A DNA stretch of 64,000 nucleotides from Vibrio gelatinilyticus. GTDB lineage: Bacteria > Pseudomonadota > Gammaproteobacteria > Enterobacterales > Vibrionaceae. A program made the translations under genes and the position numbers. Of this stretch, positions 53,939 through 63,477 are shown in pieces (the stretch's first letter is position 1; each line of letters begins with the position of its first letter). Where the stretch lies: assembly GCF_022836845.1 (NCBI RefSeq), contig NZ_JAJNNZ010000003.1, positions 186,001-250,000 on the forward strand, written 5' to 3'. Below the pieces are notes generated by a model. It was not told the origin of the DNA, ran no database searches, and saw only the letters and a program-made list of their open reading frames with translations.

Positions 53939-55009
53939 ATGAACAAAACCCTACTAGCTCTAGCAGTTACAACTGCAGCAATCGGCACTCAAGCAAACGC
54001 ACTTGAAATCTACAACCAAGACGGCACTCAAATGTCTATTGGTGGTCACGCTACTGTTGGTCTAACTAGCGCACACGCTGGTAAAGATGCTCGTGTTGAA
54101 GAGAAATCTCCCCGTATCAACCTAGAAGTGATTCAGGACCTAGGTAACGGCTTTAAGGCTGACTTTAAAGCTGAATGGCAAATGAACATGCTTGAAGGTG
54201 CTAAAAACACGTTCAAAACTCGTCTAGGTTACATCGGTGTTGGTCACGATACATACGGTCGTGTTGCACTAGGTACACAGTGGTCTCCTTACTACATGGC
54301 TGCGGGTGTTGTTGATACGCCAATCGGTTGGTCAAATGATTTCCTTTACGACAACCACGGCTTCTTCGGTACTGCTCGTGCTGAAAAACTAGCTGCTTAC
54401 TCAAACACTGTAGATTTTGGTGACGCTGGCGCACTAACTATCGGTGTAGGTTGGCAAGGTGCTAACTCAACAACTGAATCTGTATCAGTTGCGGGCACTG
54501 ATGGTGTTGTGACTACTAGCGACCTAACTGTTCTTCAAGCGGACAACCGTGGCCAGGCAGCTATCGGCTACTCTATCGCTGGTTTCAACGCTAACTACGC
54601 ATACAACGGTGGCGACATCACTGAGCGCGGTATTGCAAAGAAAGCTGAATCTCACATCGTTTCTGGTAAGTACGGTAACTTTGGAGCGGGTCTATACGTT
54701 GCAGCGACTTACGCTGACAACAAAAACATGAACTCATACGCTGGTAACCTAATCAAAGAAACTAAAGCGGTAGATTCTATCCTTGCTTACGGTTTTGACA
54801 ACGGTCTAAACCTTATCGCTAAGCACGAAGAGATGAAAGACGACACTACAGGTCTGCGCGTTAAGTCTGGTACTTCTGTACAGGCTGAATACACGATTTC
54901 TCCTCGTCTACGTGCGTACACTGGTTACAACTACGATAACCAAGGCGAAGGCCAATACAAGAAAGCGAAAGATCACCAATTCATCATCGGTACTCGTTTC
55001 TACCTATAA
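53939..55009 (+). CDS. general porin (Porin_4 type), porin 4
   Basis: A 356-residue porin, paralog of porin 3: signal peptide ending ANA, mature start LEIYNQDGTQMSIGGHATVG, C-terminus TRFYL. Codon bias is strong. The start at 53939 is chosen over the ATG at 53927 because the signal peptide begins there. The translation start region resembles that of porin 3 (ATATGGAA ... ATGAACAAA). Confidence 0.9.
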   Translation: MNKTLLALAVTTAAIGTQANALEIYNQDGTQMSIGGHATVGLTSAHAGKDARVEEKSPRINLEVIQDLGNGFKADFKAEWQMNMLEGAKNTFKTRLGYIGVGHDTYGRVALGTQWSPYYMAAGVVDTPIGWSNDFLYDNHGFFGTARAEKLAAYSNTVDFGDAGALTIGVGWQGANSTTESVSVAGTDGVVTTSDLTVLQADNRGQAAIGYSIAGFNANYAYNGGDITERGIAKKAESHIVSGKYGNFGAGLYVAATYADNKNMNSYAGNLIKETKAVDSILAYGFDNGLNLIAKHEEMKDDTTGLRVKSGTSVQAEYTISPRLRAYTGYNYDNQGEGQYKKAKDHQFIIGTRFYL

Positions 55010-55042
55010 TCTAGTCTAAAGATTTTTGGTTTTTGATTGAAA

Positions 55043-55070
55043 GCGCCCGCTGTTAAGTGGGCGTTTTTTT
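55043..55070 (+). terminator. intrinsic terminator of porin 4
   Basis: CGCCCGCT and AGTGGGCG pair with one wobble, followed by TTTTTTT. Confidence 0.85.
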
Positions 55071-55196
55071 GTTTCTTGTGTGCCCTGCGGATTGAGATCC
55101 ACTGCCAATTTTTCACATTTCGCTACTCTATTCATAAAGTTATCACTCTATTTCCTATATTATGCTTCCTTTGTTTCTGCGAACTAGGGATAGATA

Positions 55197-55811
55197 ATGC
55201 GGTCGGTACTTTTTGATGGAAAAACGGTAATGCCTTCTAAAATACTTTGTGTTGGACGAAATTACGTTAAACACATAGAAGAGTTGGGTAATGAAGTGCC
55301 TGATGAAATGGTGGTATTCAATAAGCCTAATTCAAGTTTGACGGATCAGTTATTATCTTTTCATGGTGAGCCGTTACATTACGAAGCTGAGATCTGCTTT
55401 ATCGTAGAGAACGGCGCTATAGCTGGGGTAGGATTTGGTATAGATCTGACCAAGCGAGATCTGCAAAGTAAACTGAAAAACAAAGGGTTGCCCTGGGAAC
55501 GAGCTAAGGCATTTGACGGTTCGGTAAAAGTAAGTCGATTTGTATCAACTAAAGGATTGGATCTTAGCAAGCTAGAAGTCGAACTTTTCATAAATAGTAT
55601 GCGAGTTCAAGTGGGTGGTTGCGATCAGATGATTTACAAGCCAGATGTAATAACGAGAGAAATGGCCTCATATACCACTCTCGAAGACGGTGACATTATT
55701 ATGACGGGTACGCCAAGTGGAGTGGGTGCCATTCATCAAGATGACAAGTTCCTTGGTCGGATTAAACACTGTGGTGATTGCCTGATCGAAGTAGAATGGC
55801 TGGCTCAATAG
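55197..55811 (+). CDS. fumarylacetoacetate hydrolase (FAH) family protein
   Basis: A 204-residue single FAH-fold protein (YcgM/FAHD1-like). Metal ligands lie in HYEAEICF (E..E) and in the DLTKRDLQ segment; GTPSGVG is the family signature near the C-terminus. Likely activities are hydrolysis or decarboxylation of acylpyruvates or oxaloacetate. Monocistronic; a GCCTGCA/TGCAGGC stem at 55838-55854 follows. The next 400 nt (55855-56231) hold the cox operon promoter and nothing else I can see. Confidence 0.9.
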   Translation: MRSVLFDGKTVMPSKILCVGRNYVKHIEELGNEVPDEMVVFNKPNSSLTDQLLSFHGEPLHYEAEICFIVENGAIAGVGFGIDLTKRDLQSKLKNKGLPWERAKAFDGSVKVSRFVSTKGLDLSKLEVELFINSMRVQVGGCDQMIYKPDVITREMASYTTLEDGDIIMTGTPSGVGAIHQDDKFLGRIKHCGDCLIEVEWLAQ

Positions 55812-56252
55812 CGACGTTTTGATACTTCTGGAAATCCGCCTGCATCCTGCAGGCTTTGATAGATGACCCTATTTATAAGGTGGCACACATAATCAAGCAG
55901 CAAAGCACGATCAGCGTGTTGCCATCCCCTTAGAACTCCTAAAAATACAACGCACTTCCATAGATTCAACATTTATTCTTGAAGATCCGAAGATCTAAAA
56001 CTAGCCTTACATTAACATTTATATAACAAAACGTTGAGTGGCCTCTAATATCGTACTGAGGACCATGTGTTCACTTTTTGTCATTTACTCTTATGCGAAT
56101 CTAGTGGCTAGTATGTGATTTTTAGCAGCGACTGGGATTCTAGTTACAAGCAGAGCCAATCCAGATAGAACTGATCCTCTATCGTTGTCGACGGCATGCA
56201 TGTTCGGGGAGCTGTATCAAGGTAGATACAGTTGAGCGAAAGGAGAAATCTT

Positions 56253-57425
56253 TTGAAAAGGTTGCTGACCATTCGTGGTGTAAGTACGCTTTTATTCGGG
56301 CTTATGATAGCTCGTGCTGCCTACGCTGAATCAAGTAATTTCAACATGACACGTGGTGTCACCCAAATAAGCAACAAAGTGTACGATTTGCATATGCTGA
56401 TATTTTATATCTGCTGTGTTATCGCTCTTGTTGTTTTTGGGGTAATGTTCTATTCCATCGTCAAACACCGCAAATCCAAAGGCGCAGTTGCTGCCAATTT
56501 TCACGAAAGTACTAAGGTTGAGATCATCTGGACGGTGATACCCATTGTCATTCTGGTGGCAATGGCTATTCCCGCCACGAAAACCCTTGTGGCTATGGAA
56601 GATACCTCACAGTCAGACCTAACGATCAAAGTGACCGGTTCGCAGTGGAAGTGGCACTACGACTACTTTGGAGAAGACGTAGAGTTTTTTTCATTGCTTG
56701 CCACCAGCCAAAATCAAATTGATGGTAATGAAACAAAAGGGGCTCATTACTTGCTAGAGGTCGACAATCCGCTAGTTGTCCCAATCAATCGCAAGATTCG
56801 CTTTTTGATGACGTCAGACGACGTGATTCATTCATGGTGGGTTCCTGATTTTGCCGTGAAAAAAGATACCATTCCTGGTTTTATCAACGAGGCTTGGACC
56901 AAAATTGATCACCCCGGAGTCTATCGTGGTCAGTGTGCTGAGCTTTGTGGCAGAGCGCATGGCTTTATGCCTATTGTGGTTCATGCCATGGAAGAAGCTG
57001 AATACGATGAATGGCTGATCAATAAAAAAGAAGAAGTGGCGCTGGCTAAAGCTGAGGCTGCGAAAGCGTTGGATTCCTCTTTATCTCTAGACCAGCTAAT
57101 GGAAATCGGTGAGCAAGTTTATATAGGCCGATGCGCCGTGTGTCACCAAGCAAATGGTCTAGGAATTGCTGGTGCCTTCCCGGCAATCAAAGGAAACCCA
57201 ATAGCAACAGGCGACGCTAACCTTCACATCAGTAAAGTTGTTGATGGTGTTTCGGGGACGGCTATGCAGTCATTTGCCAACCAGTTGACCGAAAAAGAAA
57301 TTGCCGCCGTAATTACTTACCAACGAAATGCGTGGGGAAACGATACGGGTGATTTAGTACAGGCATCGGATATCAATGCGTTCAAAACTCAGGGTGAGGA
57401 GCAAGAAAGCTCCAAGGAGTTATGA
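56253..57425 (+). CDS. coxB: cytochrome c oxidase subunit II with fused cytochrome c domain (caa3 type)
   Basis: A 390-residue protein: a signal peptide or N-terminal anchor, two membrane helices, then the CuA domain (H193; C228, C232, H236 and M239 in [12 protein letters not shown]) and a C-terminal cytochrome c domain (CAVCH, residues 294-298; GTAMQSF supplies the axial Met). Thus electrons enter through the covalently attached heme c. The TTG at 56253 is preferred because AGGAG lies 7 nt upstream; the TTG at 56232 has no ribosome site. First gene of the oxidase operon; overlaps coxA at TGATG. Confidence 0.93.
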   Translation: MKRLLTIRGVSTLLFGLMIARAAYAESSNFNMTRGVTQISNKVYDLHMLIFYICCVIALVVFGVMFYSIVKHRKSKGAVAANFHESTKVEIIWTVIPIVILVAMAIPATKTLVAMEDTSQSDLTIKVTGSQWKWHYDYFGEDVEFFSLLATSQNQIDGNETKGAHYLLEVDNPLVVPINRKIRFLMTSDDVIHSWWVPDFAVKKDTIPGFINEAWTKIDHPGVYRGQCAELCGRAHGFMPIVVHAMEEAEYDEWLINKKEEVALAKAEAAKALDSSLSLDQLMEIGEQVYIGRCAVCHQANGLGIAGAFPAIKGNPIATGDANLHISKVVDGVSGTAMQSFANQLTEKEIAAVITYQRNAWGNDTGDLVQASDINAFKTQGEEQESSKEL

Positions 57426-59068
57426 TGGAAACGGAACCAATGAAAAACATTAAATCTTCAGCGGCGACGGATGCCGAGATCACTCGAGCCAATAGTACGG
57501 CGATATTAGAAGATGACCATCATGATCATACTCCTACGGGAATCACGCGATGGCTATACTCAACCAATCATAAAGACATAGGTACGCTCTATTTATGGTT
57601 TAGCTTTGCGATGTTCCTGACTGGCGGAGCGATGGCGATGGTCATTCGGGCTGAGTTATTTCAGCCCGGATTGCAATTGGTTGAGCCGGACTTCTTCAAC
57701 CAAATGACAACCGTTCACGGGCTCATCATGGTGTTTGGCGCGGTAATGCCCGCGTTTACAGGGCTAGCCAACTGGATGATTCCAATGATGATTGGTGCGC
57801 CAGACATGGCACTTCCAAGAATGAATAACCTTAGTTTTTGGATATTACCATTCGCGTTTCTTATCTTGATTGGCTCTCTTTTCACACCTGGAGGTGGTCC
57901 TGATTTCGGTTGGACGTTCTATGCGCCATTATCGACCACATATGGGCCTGACAGCACAGCACTGTTTGTATTCTCGGTTCATATCATGGGTATTAGCTCA
58001 ATTATGGGTGCGATTAACGTGATTGTGACTATTTTTAATATGCGCGCACCGGGTATGACGTTAATGAAAATGCCGCTGTTTGTTTGGACCTGGCTTATTA
58101 CCGCGTTCTTGCTTATTGCAGTGATGCCGGTTTTAGCGGGTGCGGTGACCATGGTACTTACAGACAAATACTTTGGCACAAGCTTTTTTGATGCCGCTGG
58201 CGGTGGTGACCCGGTGATGTTCCAGCATATCTTCTGGTTCTTTGGTCACCCCGAAGTCTACATTATGATTTTGCCGTCTTTTGGCATTATTTCGGCGATT
58301 GTACCTGCATTTAGCGGCAAAAAACTTTTTGGGTATCACTCCATGGTTTACGCGACCTGCAGTATTGCGCTGCTGTCTTTCCTTGTTTGGGCGCATCATA
58401 TGTTTACCACCGGAATGCCCGTGTTCGCCGAGCTATTTTTCATGTACTGCACTATGTTGATAGCGGTGCCAACGGGGGTAAAGGTCTTTAACTGGGTCGC
58501 CACAATGTGGCGTGGGGCATTAACATTTGAAACGCCAATGTTATTTGCGATTGCCTTTATTGTGCTCTTTACGATTGGTGGGTTCTCTGGGCTGATGTTA
58601 GCCATAGCCCCGGCAGATTTTCAGTACCATGATACCTATTTTGTTGTCGCCCATTTCCACTATGTACTGGTGACCGGCGCGGTATTTTCCATTATGGCGG
58701 CGGCCTACTATTGGCTACCAAAATGGACTGGCCATATGTACGACGAAAAGCTCGGCTTGCTGCACTTTTGGACCTCAGTAGTGTCGGTAAATATTCTCTT
58801 TTTCCCTATGCACTTTTTGGGATTGGCAGGCATGCCAAGGAGAATTCCAGATTACGCAATTCAATTTGCTGATGTGAATCAGATCGTTTCGATTGGTGGC
58901 TTTGCCTTTGGCCTTGCCCAATTGATATTCCTTTGGGTGGTTATTAAGTGTATTCGTCAGGGTAAAAAAGCGGAGGCTAAGCCATGGGAAGGGGCAGAAG
59001 GCTTAGAGTGGACCGTACCAAGCCCGGCGCCACACCATACCTTTAGTACACCGCCAAAAATCGATTGA
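57425..59068 (+). CDS. coxA: cytochrome c oxidase subunit I
   Basis: A 547-residue protein with 12 helices, the catalytic heme-copper subunit. Low-spin heme ligand region [10 protein letters not shown]; CuB/active-site motifs GHPEVY, WAHHMF and HFHYVL. The Glu in GHPEV marks an A1-type proton path. The start at 57425 sits 5 nt after AAGGAG; the ATG at 57422 would be too close. It reduces oxygen to water and pumps protons. Confidence 0.95.
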   Translation: METEPMKNIKSSAATDAEITRANSTAILEDDHHDHTPTGITRWLYSTNHKDIGTLYLWFSFAMFLTGGAMAMVIRAELFQPGLQLVEPDFFNQMTTVHGLIMVFGAVMPAFTGLANWMIPMMIGAPDMALPRMNNLSFWILPFAFLILIGSLFTPGGGPDFGWTFYAPLSTTYGPDSTALFVFSVHIMGISSIMGAINVIVTIFNMRAPGMTLMKMPLFVWTWLITAFLLIAVMPVLAGAVTMVLTDKYFGTSFFDAAGGGDPVMFQHIFWFFGHPEVYIMILPSFGIISAIVPAFSGKKLFGYHSMVYATCSIALLSFLVWAHHMFTTGMPVFAELFFMYCTMLIAVPTGVKVFNWVATMWRGALTFETPMLFAIAFIVLFTIGGFSGLMLAIAPADFQYHDTYFVVAHFHYVLVTGAVFSIMAAAYYWLPKWTGHMYDEKLGLLHFWTSVVSVNILFFPMHFLGLAGMPRRIPDYAIQFADVNQIVSIGGFAFGLAQLIFLWVVIKCIRQGKKAEAKPWEGAEGLEWTVPSPAPHHTFSTPPKID

Positions 59069-59107
59069 AAAAGTGATAGCGAATGATGTTTATAAGGGAA
59101 GCGAACA

Positions 59108-59818
59108 ATGACTAAGCAGCAAACATCCAATAGAAAGGTAGTACTGTGGCTTTGTGCTGCAGTGATTGGCATGTTCGGGTTTGGGTTTGCTCTGGTACCG
59201 CTTTACGACATTATGTGTGACGCGCTGGGGATCAATGGCAAACCTAACAGTGAGTCGGTGATACAACCCATGGGGATGAGGGCCGATGAGAGTCGTACGA
59301 TTCGGGTGGAATTCATGGCCCACATCAAAGGCGATATGCCGTGGGAGTTTAAGCCTGAAAGCTTGGTGCTAGAAGTCCATCCCGGCGAGGTTATTAGAAC
59401 CAACTATTTGGCTAGAAATTTATCGAGTCAGGAAATAGTGGGGCAGGCCGTTCCTTCTGTTTCACCGGGAGAAGGCGCAGCCTACTTTAATAAGATTGAG
59501 TGTTTTTGCTTTAATCATCAACCGCTTGAGTCAAAAAAAAGTGCTGAAATGCCTTTGATCTTCTACATCGAACCTGATGTCCCACAGTCAATTCATACCC
59601 TTACACTGTCGTACACGCTCTTTAATATCACAGAGAATGCAGCACAAAAACAGAGCAATATAGGCCGCAGTGCACTGAGCCTAATTGCCGCTAAATTCAG
59701 CCCCATGTTAACCGATTGGTCGGTAAACGAAGTCTTTGCGCGGGCACCTAGCAATATTAGCGAACTTAGCAATATTCGTGAACTTAGCAATATTCGTGAA
59801 CAGGGAATTTCTTTATGA
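59108..59818 (+). CDS. ctaG: cytochrome c oxidase assembly protein CtaG/Cox11
   Basis: A 236-residue membrane-anchored copper chaperone that delivers Cu to CuB of CoxA. One N-terminal helix, then the periplasmic domain with the copper motif CFCF (C132, C134). The C-terminal tail contains three 18-bp tandem repeats (59747-59800) coding ISE/IRE-L-SN units, beyond the usual family end. It overlaps coxC by ATGA. Confidence 0.93.
   Translation: MTKQQTSNRKVVLWLCAAVIGMFGFGFALVPLYDIMCDALGINGKPNSESVIQPMGMRADESRTIRVEFMAHIKGDMPWEFKPESLVLEVHPGEVIRTNYLARNLSSQEIVGQAVPSVSPGEGAAYFNKIECFCFNHQPLESKKSAEMPLIFYIEPDVPQSIHTLTLSYTLFNITENAAQKQSNIGRSALSLIAAKFSPMLTDWSVNEVFARAPSNISELSNIRELSNIREQGISL
59747..59800 (+). 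repeat. three 18-bp tandem repeats at the end of ctaG
   Basis: Units: cctagcaatattagcgaa (59747-59764), then two identical cttagcaatattcgtgaa (59765-59782, 59783-59800). They keep the frame and add about 18 residues to the tail of CtaG. Confidence 0.9.
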
Positions 59819-60696
59819 GTAAACCACAACCATATTATGTTCCAGCACAAAGTAGTTGGCCGATTGTTGGCGCGGTTGCGCTGTTTCTTGTCGCCGTTGG
59901 CGCGGGACTAACTGTCCAAAATCTGGAAACAGGTGGGGCAGGGAGTTTTATTGGCAATGCCATTCTTATAGTGGGCTTTGCGGTGCTGCAGTATATGTTA
60001 GCAGGTTGGTTTAGCAACGTTGTGAGTGAGTCTTTGTCGGGATTATACACCGACCAGATCGCGAGATCTTTTCGTCAAGGAATGAGTTGGTTCATTTTCT
60101 CGGAAGTCATGTTTTTCGGTGCGTTTTTTGGGGCACTTTTCTACGCGAGGATTCTTTCTGTACCGTGGCTGGGCGGTGCCGACAATAACCTGATGACTCA
60201 TGAAGTGCTTTGGCCTGGCTTTGAAGCCATGTGGCCGTTAACAACGACGCCATCTGGTGAAACAACCGAAGCCATGTCCTGGAAGGGCTTGCCGTTAAAA
60301 AACACTGTCATTTTACTATTATCTTCGATAACGCTTCATATGGCTCACGTCAGCCTAGAGAAGAACAAACGGATGGCATTGATTGTATGGCTTGAGATCA
60401 CTATCGTTTTAGCCGGATTCTTCTTATATTTCCAAGCAGCAGAGTACGCCCACGCTTATCAGGAGATGGACTTAACATTACAATCGGGGATCTATGGTAA
60501 TACGTTCTTCATGCTCACCGGCTTTCACGGTCTACATGTTTGCTTAGGAACAATTTTTCTTATCGTACTGCTGTTTAGGATCGCAAAAGATCACTTTACA
60601 CCCAAAGACCATTTTGCATTTCAAGCGGGCAGTTGGTATTGGCATTTTGTCGATGTCGTTTGGTTGTGCTTGTTTATTTTTGTCTACGTTCTTTAA
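59815..60696 (+). CDS. coxC: cytochrome c oxidase subunit III
   Basis: A 293-residue membrane protein with seven predicted helices. Family motifs: FIFSEVMFFGAFF, EYAHAYQEMD and GFHGLHVCLGTIF. ATG at 59815 overlaps the ctaG stop (ATGA). It stabilises the CoxAB core. A DUF2909 gene follows on the opposite strand. Confidence 0.95.
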   Translation: MSKPQPYYVPAQSSWPIVGAVALFLVAVGAGLTVQNLETGGAGSFIGNAILIVGFAVLQYMLAGWFSNVVSESLSGLYTDQIARSFRQGMSWFIFSEVMFFGAFFGALFYARILSVPWLGGADNNLMTHEVLWPGFEAMWPLTTTPSGETTEAMSWKGLPLKNTVILLLSSITLHMAHVSLEKNKRMALIVWLEITIVLAGFFLYFQAAEYAHAYQEMDLTLQSGIYGNTFFMLTGFHGLHVCLGTIFLIVLLFRIAKDHFTPKDHFAFQAGSWYWHFVDVVWLCLFIFVYVL

Positions 60697-60700
60697 CTGC

Positions 60701-60925
60701 TTAGTAAGGACGAGGATTAGGAGTAATTAGGCCACTTTGTAGAGCAATGATCAGCAAGATGATGACAATAGCAGAAACAACGACACGTTTGCCAAGGTAG
60801 TGGCTCATGGGCTTGGCATCGTCAGGCTTATCACGAACCATACGTATTAGTGCGAGGGCTAGATTTAAGATAATGAACAGCAGTAGCAGTACTAAAGCGA
60901 CTTTGAAAAGTATAGTGGCGTTCAT
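60701..60925 (-). CDS. DUF2909 twin-transmembrane small protein, antisense within the cox operon
   Basis: A 74-residue protein with two membrane helices (VALVLLLLFIILNLALAL and VVVSAIVIILLIIALQS) joined by a polar loop (RMVRDKPDDAKPMSHYLGKR). It matches the DUF2909 family, often found next to aa3/caa3 oxidase assembly genes. It lies in the coxC-surf1 gap on the minus strand, so the operon transcript runs antisense to it. The function is unknown. Confidence 0.85.
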   Translation of the reverse strand: MNATILFKVALVLLLLFIILNLALALIRMVRDKPDDAKPMSHYLGKRVVVSAIVIILLIIALQSGLITPNPRPY

Positions 60926-60944
60926 AACGAGTCCTATTGGTCAG

Positions 60945-61784
60945 TTGCAAAGCCGTCCAAAATTTTGGCTCGCGTTGATACTAACTGTGGTGGTGTTTTC
61001 CACGCTCGTCAAATTGGGTTTTTGGCAATTAGAGCGTGGGCAACAAAAGCAGCAAATAGAAAATATGTTAGAGATACGGTTACAGGCCACTCCTACGTTG
61101 TTAGAAACGCTGCCAATGCGGTATTTAGCCAACACAAGAGAGGGCCAAGAAAAAATAAATGGCAACTCCATGGAGTTGAAAAGCTCGTTTACAAGTGTGT
61201 TCGACGATGAGCTTTACGGAGTTGCGGTCATGCAGTCTGTTAGCCCCACCAATCAGTTTTATCTATTGGACAATCAAACACTGAACAAAAAGGTTGGATA
61301 CCTCGTATATCAACTCGCTGAGTTACCTACCCAGCACTACCTATTGCTAGAACTTGGTTTTGTGCCGATGGAGAAAAGTCGCGATCAAATCCCAGTTATT
61401 AATGGCTTACCGAATAATGTTGAAATTGTTGGTCGTCTATATCGCCGTTCACCAGCGCCTCTAGGTTCAGGCTTCACACCAGAACAATTCAATAACTCAG
61501 AACAACGAGTGACAAGAATACAAAGCCTGGATTTGCCTGCTATTGCGGCGCAATTAGATAGACCTTTAGCTCATTTAGCCGTTCAGCTAGACAATGAGTT
61601 TTCTCACTACCCAACTCGTTGGAGTCCATTACCGATGAAATCAGCAAAACATTTTGGCTATTCGCTGCAGTGGTTTGTCATGGCCGCCGTGTTCGCTTTT
61701 GTTATCACACTATCGTTTTATCGCGTTCTCGTTGGCAGTAACCAGGTTAAGCGTAATGAGAACAATCGCAGGGAGAGCGTATGA
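60945..61784 (+). CDS. SURF1-family cytochrome oxidase assembly protein
   Basis: A 279-residue protein with N- and C-terminal membrane helices (FWLALILTVVVFSTLVKLG and FVMAAVFAFVITLSF) and a periplasmic central domain (GVAVMQSVSPTNQFYLLDNQ). SURF1 helps insert heme a into CoxA. I propose the TTG at 60945 (reading MQSRPKFWLAL); longer frames would enter the DUF2909 gene. It overlaps the next gene by ATGA. Confidence 0.88.
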   Translation: MQSRPKFWLALILTVVVFSTLVKLGFWQLERGQQKQQIENMLEIRLQATPTLLETLPMRYLANTREGQEKINGNSMELKSSFTSVFDDELYGVAVMQSVSPTNQFYLLDNQTLNKKVGYLVYQLAELPTQHYLLLELGFVPMEKSRDQIPVINGLPNNVEIVGRLYRRSPAPLGSGFTPEQFNNSEQRVTRIQSLDLPAIAAQLDRPLAHLAVQLDNEFSHYPTRWSPLPMKSAKHFGYSLQWFVMAAVFAFVITLSFYRVLVGSNQVKRNENNRRESV

Positions 61785-62356
61785 ATAACTCAGCTATAAA
61801 ATCAGATGACATAAGTTCGAAAAAATTCAAAGGCAGAATGTTATTGATTGGCCTAGTGTTAGTGTTTGCGTTACCCGCCATATTGGCCAAGACCATCCTC
61901 AGTAACAATTGGTATCAATCGGGGGTGACTAACTATGGAAGTTTGGTAGACCCAGCTGTGACCTTCGAGTCTTTAGATATCGACAATCCTCTTTTTCAAA
62001 AATCATGGCAGATGGGGTTGGTGTTGCCAGAGGAGTGTTTGTCTCGCTGCGTAGAAAAGCTTCATTTGCTACGACAAACCCATATAGCTTTAGGCAAGAA
62101 CAAAGAGCGTATACTGCCCGTCGTCTATGTAGCGGCGGAGTTATCGGTTATACCAACAATCATGGAGGAGTTCATGGTAGTGCCGGTAAGCGAAGACTTT
62201 CTCAGTCATGTTGGTGAGGGTGACTACCTAGTCGTTGATCCACTGGGTCAATTAGTCATGAGTTACCCTAATGAGCAAGAAGCAACATTGGCCGCACAAA
62301 GTAAAGGGTTGCTTAGTGACTTACGTAAGTTACTAAAACTATCAAGGGTTGGTTAA
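61781..62356 (+). CDS. cytochrome oxidase-associated membrane protein
   Basis: A 191-residue protein with one N-terminal helix (MLLIGLVLVFALPAILAKTI) and a periplasmic thioredoxin-like domain. It contains two cysteines spaced C-L-S-R-C (EECLSRC), reminiscent of SCO-type copper metallochaperones, and sits in the place such a protein occupies in other proteobacterial cox operons. The function is inferred. It is coupled to surf1 (ATGA) and is followed by ctaA after a 38-nt gap. Confidence 0.75.
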   Translation: MNNSAIKSDDISSKKFKGRMLLIGLVLVFALPAILAKTILSNNWYQSGVTNYGSLVDPAVTFESLDIDNPLFQKSWQMGLVLPEECLSRCVEKLHLLRQTHIALGKNKERILPVVYVAAELSVIPTIMEEFMVVPVSEDFLSHVGEGDYLVVDPLGQLVMSYPNEQEATLAAQSKGLLSDLRKLLKLSRVG

Positions 62357-62394
62357 TTCAACAATCTCATAAAAGGGATTAGGATGAGCGCTGT

Positions 62395-63477
62395 ATGAAT
62401 CTGAATGTATTGGTAAAACTGAGCTTATTATTAACAGTGATTGTGATTGCTTTGGGAGCTTATACGCGGCTTTCCGATGCGGGACTAGGGTGCCCAGATT
62501 GGCCTGGTTGTTATGGCCATTTGACCGTGCCAACAAAAGCTGGTGATGTACAAGCGGCTAATGCGGCTTACCCAGAGAGAGCTGTCGAGGCAGATAAAGC
62601 CTGGTTGGAAATGGTCCATCGCTACTTCGCAGGCACTCTTGGACTGTGTATTTTTGCCATTACCGCCTGGTCAATTAGGGCTAAGCGCAGTGCGGTTGGT
62701 GTCAGACTACCCATTGCATTAAGTGTGGTTGTGGTATTTCAAGCAGCTTTGGGAATGTGGACTGTGACGTTAAAGCTCATGCCTTTGGTCGTTATGGCGC
62801 ACCTACTGGGTGGTTTTACACTTCTTGCTCTGCTTAGTTTGTTTTATTTTCGTCTAAAGCCACAAAAAACCACAAGGCAATCAGTGCCGGGAAGTTTGAA
62901 ATTGATGTCCCTTATCGCTTTTTGCGTTGTCGTTGTGCAAATTATGCTTGGCGGCTGGACATCGTCAAACTACGCCGCGGTCGTGTGCAGTTCGCTGCCT
63001 ATCTGTGAAGGGAACTGGCCAGCTTTTCTTGATTTCAAAAATGCGTTCTCACTACAACTTAATGGTTACGACTCCTACGAATTTGGTGTGCTGGAATACC
63101 CTGCAAGGATGACCATACATGTTACGCATCGAATCGGCGCTCTCATTACCTTTTGTGTAGTTGGTGCGCTGGCATTGAGGCTTTATCGAAGTGAATCAAG
63201 CGCATTATCAAAAGCAGCCGCCGTGCTTGCCGCTGTGCTGGTGGTGCAAGTGTGCTTAGGCATTGCCAATGTTGTATTGCTTTTGCCGCTTTCGATAGCA
63301 GTACTACACAACTTAGGCGCTGCTTCATTATTGATTTGTCTTACCTATATCAATTATCAGGTATGGACAGCACAGGTAGCTTCAACGTTGCCACACAAAA
63401 TTAGCCGTCAAAAAAATGGTAATAAACCTATTAACCAAATTAGAGTGAACCCAGAAGACAAGGAGTGTTCTTTATGA
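62395..63477 (+). CDS. ctaA: heme A synthase CtaA/COX15
   Basis: A 360-residue membrane protein with eight helices. The N-terminal block [20 protein letters not shown] and the second one ([13 protein letters not shown]) show the paired COX15 repeats with their histidines ([16 protein letters not shown]). It oxidises the C8 methyl of heme O to make heme A. ATGA overlap with ctaB. Confidence 0.94.
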   Translation: MNLNVLVKLSLLLTVIVIALGAYTRLSDAGLGCPDWPGCYGHLTVPTKAGDVQAANAAYPERAVEADKAWLEMVHRYFAGTLGLCIFAITAWSIRAKRSAVGVRLPIALSVVVVFQAALGMWTVTLKLMPLVVMAHLLGGFTLLALLSLFYFRLKPQKTTRQSVPGSLKLMSLIAFCVVVVQIMLGGWTSSNYAAVVCSSLPICEGNWPAFLDFKNAFSLQLNGYDSYEFGVLEYPARMTIHVTHRIGALITFCVVGALALRLYRSESSALSKAAAVLAAVLVVQVCLGIANVVLLLPLSIAVLHNLGAASLLICLTYINYQVWTAQVASTLPHKISRQKNGNKPINQIRVNPEDKECSL

